Shown here: piece by piece, positions 60,299-64,000 of the stretch
How positions within the stretch are numbered: the first letter of the stretch is position 1
How the letters are laid out: every line of letters starts with the position of its first letter
Source of the DNA: Gymnopus androsaceus JB14
Lineage: Eukaryota; Basidiomycota; Agaricomycetes; Agaricales; Omphalotaceae
Length of the DNA stretch: 64,000 nucleotides
Assembly (NCBI GenBank): GCA_009733575.1
Contig: ML769388.1
Location: 620,001-684,000 of the forward strand
Direction: 5' to 3'
Program-made: the position numbers and the translations under genes
The notes under the pieces: model-generated
The model's database searches: none
What the model saw: only the letters and a program-made list of their open reading frames with translations
What the model was told of the DNA's origin: nothing

Positions 60299-61072
60299 AT
60301 GTGGTAAGTAGCCAGCTTTGAATATTTCCTTATTTCATTCTAATTCTCTTGTCGTCCAGGTGCACGCGCTGGTTCCTTCCCTTGATTCTTCTACCGCTAC
60401 CTACAGCACCACCGATTTTCCTGTTTTTGTTTGTTCTGACATTGATCATACATGCTAGGCCTTGGTGAAATACTTTTCTTCTCAGTTTTACAGTCTTGGC
60501 TGACTTTTGTGCTGTATAGTTTCTACTGCATCATCCTGCTTGCTACGCTGTTCATTTCAACGTGCTACTGGTCACCGATTTCATTAGACTCTGCACTTTC
60601 AGAACCTTGGGCCGACAATATTACGACTTTTGGCGAGGCTCTCAGCTTCACACTTGGTCCTTCCTATTCCAAGCCTCTTCCTACCGTCTTCCAACCGGCT
60701 GACCGTTGTTGGTGTGATATCTCTACGGACGGCTTCTTTGAGCCGTTCAGTACGTCCCAGTGGGAGAGACTGAGCGTACAGAAGCTCAAAGACAGTCTTG
60801 AACGACAAAAAAAGATTGAAGAGAGAATCAAGCAAGAAGTGGCAGCCGAGAACGACACCCTGGCGTATGCAGAATCGCCTGAACCCACAGCTAAACACAA
60901 TTCGAGCTCTATAGTCAACGGCATATGGTCCTTGCTAAAGTCTCAGAGCCTGCAGTGGCCTACTCCTTCGCCTCTGGCCGAGCAAGATGCTAGGAATTCC
61001 TCAGAGGCAGAGGCAGAGGCAGAGCCCTCGTATCGACCATTCACCTCTTCCTCTCTTCCGGAGAGAATATGA
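60299..61072 (+). CDS. Predicted membrane protein of unknown function
   Basis: Not recognised. The likely start is ATG 60299, with a five-base first exon and an intron at 60304-60359. This gives MWCTRWFLPLILLPLPTAPP and a hydrophobic helix (IFLFLFVLTLIIHA). That frame stops at 60471. From about 60452 the next frame continues with more hydrophobic sequence (FVLYSFYCIILLATLFISTC) and then SEPWADNITTFGEALSF, LPTVFQPADRCWCD, FEPFSTSQWERLSVQKLKDS and a charged helix, ending SSLPERI. A one-base slip near 60455-60470 would unite them; otherwise translation begins at ATG 60452. One to three TM helices with a cytosolic helical tail are predicted. Divergent from p23. Confidence 0.5.
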
Positions 61073-61288
61073 CCTTCGACGGTTTGGGGTTGGGCTTGTG
61101 CTTGATTTCGGGTCTTCTGCGAGATAAAGGGCACTAGAGTGTATTTACTTAGCCATTGTACAATATAGTAGCCAAATATTCTATCCAAATTCCACGTGAG
61201 AGTCTGAAAAGTGAAGTAATCTAACGCTCACACTTGTTCTGCACGTCCATTACATTGCTCTCATTCTTCAGCTTCATCTTGCCATTTT

Positions 61289-63836
61289 ATGCCCTCGAAT
61301 TCAGCTGGTTCATCCAAGGATGAATCAAAGCGGGATGCTCGCAATGGTCTGCATCCAATCAACACTTCAGGACCCAGCAAATTGCAGATGGTTCAGAAAT
61401 CGTTAATGGCCCCGTTTATGCGAAAAAATGAGTCTAATGGCATATTATCAGACTGTACGCCTTTGTTCCTTGTTTCCTTTCGCGAAAATATCAATTCCTA
61501 ATTTTCCCGATACTCTACAGTAGCCCCAGTAATCATGACCCCGCGCATGATGAACGCCGCGTCTACAGTCTCGGCCAGACCTCGTGAACGCATTAGCCAA
61601 CCGTCTCGCTCACGCATGGACTTTGCAACTTTGGGTCGTGCTCCCCTTCGGCTTAGTCTGGGAGCTCGTCGGATAACCTCGAGGGATCTTGAAATTGTAG
61701 AGGCTACGGAGGATTTACTTCATGTTGACGTTCCGGAACCTGACGGTGTCGCTTCCAATGTCAGTTTACTCCGAGGATTCAACGCGACTATTCCCAGTGC
61801 AGAGCAAAGCAAATCGCGAAGAAGGCAGATGCGGAGCGTGGATGCGCCGCATATTGGACTCAAGAAGCTTGGAATGAGTGCGCGCGGACTGCTTATGGAA
61901 GAGGAGGATCATGAAGGCCAGAGCGTTGCCAGCGAAGAAGATGTTGTGTTGGTCCCTCGGTCAGATGCAACTCTTAGGAAAGGCAAGAGAAGAGGAAGAG
62001 AAAGTTTGAGTGCTACCAAGATGCTTGGCAAGGACGAGCTGACGCGTCAGAGGAAAGAAATCCTGCGTGACAAGGAGAATATACACGTCAAGAGGGTGCG
62101 TCTTACTTTCGTTCATATTTATTTGTACTCACACATTCACAGAGCTTGGTCAACAATGAAATCCTGGAGATCACCCACAAAATTGAAGCATTGGACGATA
62201 TACGAGCAAAACTTGAGCAGGATCTTATCAAGCTCCAGGAGGATGAGCTAGAGCTTGATGACGAGTGTTAGTCTTTCCTTGGCCAACTCTGCCCTCGCTG
62301 ACTTTATTTCCAGTGGAAGGTGTCAAGGAGCGTTTAGAATTCGAGCAGTCAAGTTCTGCTCGAGTGTCCCAAGTATCGCAACCGTTTCAAATACCACACA
62401 GCTCTAGAAGGCGTAAAGGTCGGTCGTTTGTTCCAAGCCTTTTATCACTATCTAAATGGATCGATAGGACCTGCTTTCTTACCCTCTGAGCATGACGAGT
62501 TACCTCCAGGTGTTGCGTTCATGGTATGTGCCTACAAGGGATCGATGTACTTTTCTAACTGTTTTCTAGACTCTGGATAGTCATTCCGCACCACTAAGTG
62601 CCCTCGACTTTTCAGAGCCATACGGTACTCTTGTCAGCGCATCCTCAGAAGATTCTCAGCCCATCGTATGGGATCTGTTCTCCGGAACAGAGTTGGGCCG
62701 TCTTCGCGGACATACTGGAACAGTCAAATGCATCCAGGTCGAAGGTACCGTTTGTGTAACAGGCAGTGAAGATTCTTCAGTTAGATTATGGGATCTTCGA
62801 CGCGTGGATACCGATGGTAGCGATGGGTGGGGAGACGAGGGTGAGATGGTCAATCTGAGTGATGTAGCGGAAGAGGATGAGAGTGATGAGGTAAATGGGA
62901 TCAGGAATGGAAAAGAAAAAGAGGAGAAGGAGGATGCGGCTTGTCTTCGTGTCCTAGAAGGACACACAAAGGCAGTAACGACCTTGTTCTTTGAGGATGA
63001 TTGCCTGGTACGTTGTTCCTTCTCAGAGTAAGTAGACGCCGATGCTAATATTTCTTAGGTCACTGGTGCGTCAGACAAGACGCTAAGGCAATGGGATTTA
63101 CAAACTGGGCAATGTGTCATGACTATGGACATTCTATGGGCGATATCTCATCCGACATCGACGATCCTGGGGTCAGGCTCATCAATGCCGAATAATCTCT
63201 TCGCTGGGGCTGCGGCTTCTGTGGGCACCTTTGCAGTTCCAATGCCTCCTCGTGCGGACGGAAGCTGGGACATGTACGAAGACTTTGTAGGCGGCGTTCA
63301 GTTCTGGGGTTACGGTCTTGTCAGTGGTAGTGGTGATGGTGCGGTGCGAATGTGGGATAGTACGTCTACTTTCTCAATAATGGCGTCGTTGTTACACTAA
63401 CATAACGCGTTCATAGTGCGTACCGGCCAAGCTCACCGAACATTGCTCGGGCATTCGGCACCTATTACATGTCTTCAGTTTGACGAGATTCACATCGCCA
63501 GTGGAAGTTTAGACAAGACCATCCGTATCTGGGACGTTCGCACTGGAGGGGTGTTTGAGACTCTAAAGTACGAACACCCGGTGACTGCATTGCAGTTTGA
63601 TAGTCGAAAAGTTGTTACGGCGACAGGAGAGAACGGAATCAAGGTTTGAATGTGTTCAATAGCAAGTCGCAAAGGTTGCTCATGGCTCTCCTTTTCAGAT
63701 CTACAACCGTACAAGTATGCAGCATTCAACGCTCTTGACCAACGGCCATACGAGTCCCGTAGAAAGACTGCGCTATATGGATCGCTACCTTGTCTCTGGT
63801 GGACGTGATTCTGCGGTCAAAGTCTGGTCACTATAG
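61289..63836 (+). CDS. MDV1: Mitochondrial division WD40 protein (Mdv1/Caf4 family)
   Basis: Adaptor linking outer-membrane Fis1 to the dynamin Dnm1 in mitochondrial fission. The start ATG 61289 gives [14 protein letters not shown]. The N-terminal helical region should bind Fis1. A coiled coil follows ([20 protein letters not shown], then [18 protein letters not shown] across an intron). From about 62.57 kb there is a seven-bladed WD40 propeller: [98 protein letters not shown] and [15 protein letters not shown]. An acidic insertion of about 50 residues lies between blades 2 and 3 (62.81-62.94 kb). Frames join cleanly over all introns. Confidence 0.9.
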
Positions 63837-64000
63837 CATCAAAGTAACATACAAAAAAAGGACAAACCCCTTCTACGTTATAATAAGTACCTACTTACCT
63901 CCTCGTACTGTGTTCGTCGTTTGCAGGATCTAGAGCATGCAGCCATACATATGTATTTTACGCAAGAGGTTTTTCGTTCCAATTTCGTTGTGCTGGATTG

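Overview
The window is nuclear DNA of a filamentous basidiomycete, most likely an Agaricomycete. Nearly every gene carries many short introns (about 48-60 nt, GT...AG, with CTNA-type branch sites near the 3' end). The proteins are fungal. The dynein heavy chain is present only as a motor half, a split known from Agaricomycetes. No prokaryotic, viral or organellar block was seen, and no tRNA, rRNA or CRISPR array was recognised.

Layout. 1-6046 (+): 3' part of a hybrid histidine kinase. 6530-7957 (-): PHO85-type CDK. 8158-10547 (+): UTP5. 10569-12181 (-): FPG DNA glycosylase. 12334-14463 (+): MFS transporter. 14978-16564 (+) and 17475-18661 (+): two unrecognised proteins. 18662-21720: satellite DNA (about 185-bp units plus a T/G-rich minisatellite). 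21721-23694: gene-poor, with a decayed copy of sequence from 16.66-17.0 kb. 23695-24468 (+): Pol III subunit RPC17. 24662-27291 (-): Ser-rich unknown. 27736-28216 (-): mitochondrial ribosomal protein mL43. 28691-30967 (+): unknown. 31197-31755 (-): MGR2. 31873-33103 (+): PEX10. 33157-33685 (-): SmE. 33790-45208 (+): dynein motor half (dhc2). 45333-46500 (-): homoserine kinase. 46656-48737 (+): UBP8. 48823-49943 (-): THG1. 50426-52446 (-) and 56563-58789 (+): an inverted pair of secreted paralogues. Between them lie a 929-bp transposon-like element (53773-54701) and a HAD phosphatase (54706-55836). 59193-60183 (-): p23 co-chaperone. 60299-61072 (+): membrane protein. 61289-63836 (+): Mdv1-like WD40 protein.

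The genes are mostly unconnected housekeeping functions, not a cluster. Six divergent pairs share intergenic spacers of about 200 bp or less (PHO85/UTP5, FPG/MFS, MGR2/PEX10, SmE/dhc2, THR1/UBP8, p23/membrane protein). Several conserved genes show apparent single-base frameshifts where conserved protein continues in a neighbouring frame. This is best explained by indel errors in a draft sequence, so spans for those genes mark the locus rather than an uninterrupted reading frame.

Most noteworthy: (i) a dynein motor gene that starts at the linker, boxed in by a divergent SmE gene 104 bp away; (ii) a Mutator-like non-autonomous element with a 9-bp target duplication that contains the start codon of the HAD phosphatase; (iii) a 4-nt microexon in MGR2; (iv) two inverted paralogues sharing a sharply bounded, nearly identical tract of about 1.08 kb including introns; (v) tandem 30-nt mini-exons in one paralogue; (vi) a GC-AG intron next to a 13-nt exon in PHO85.
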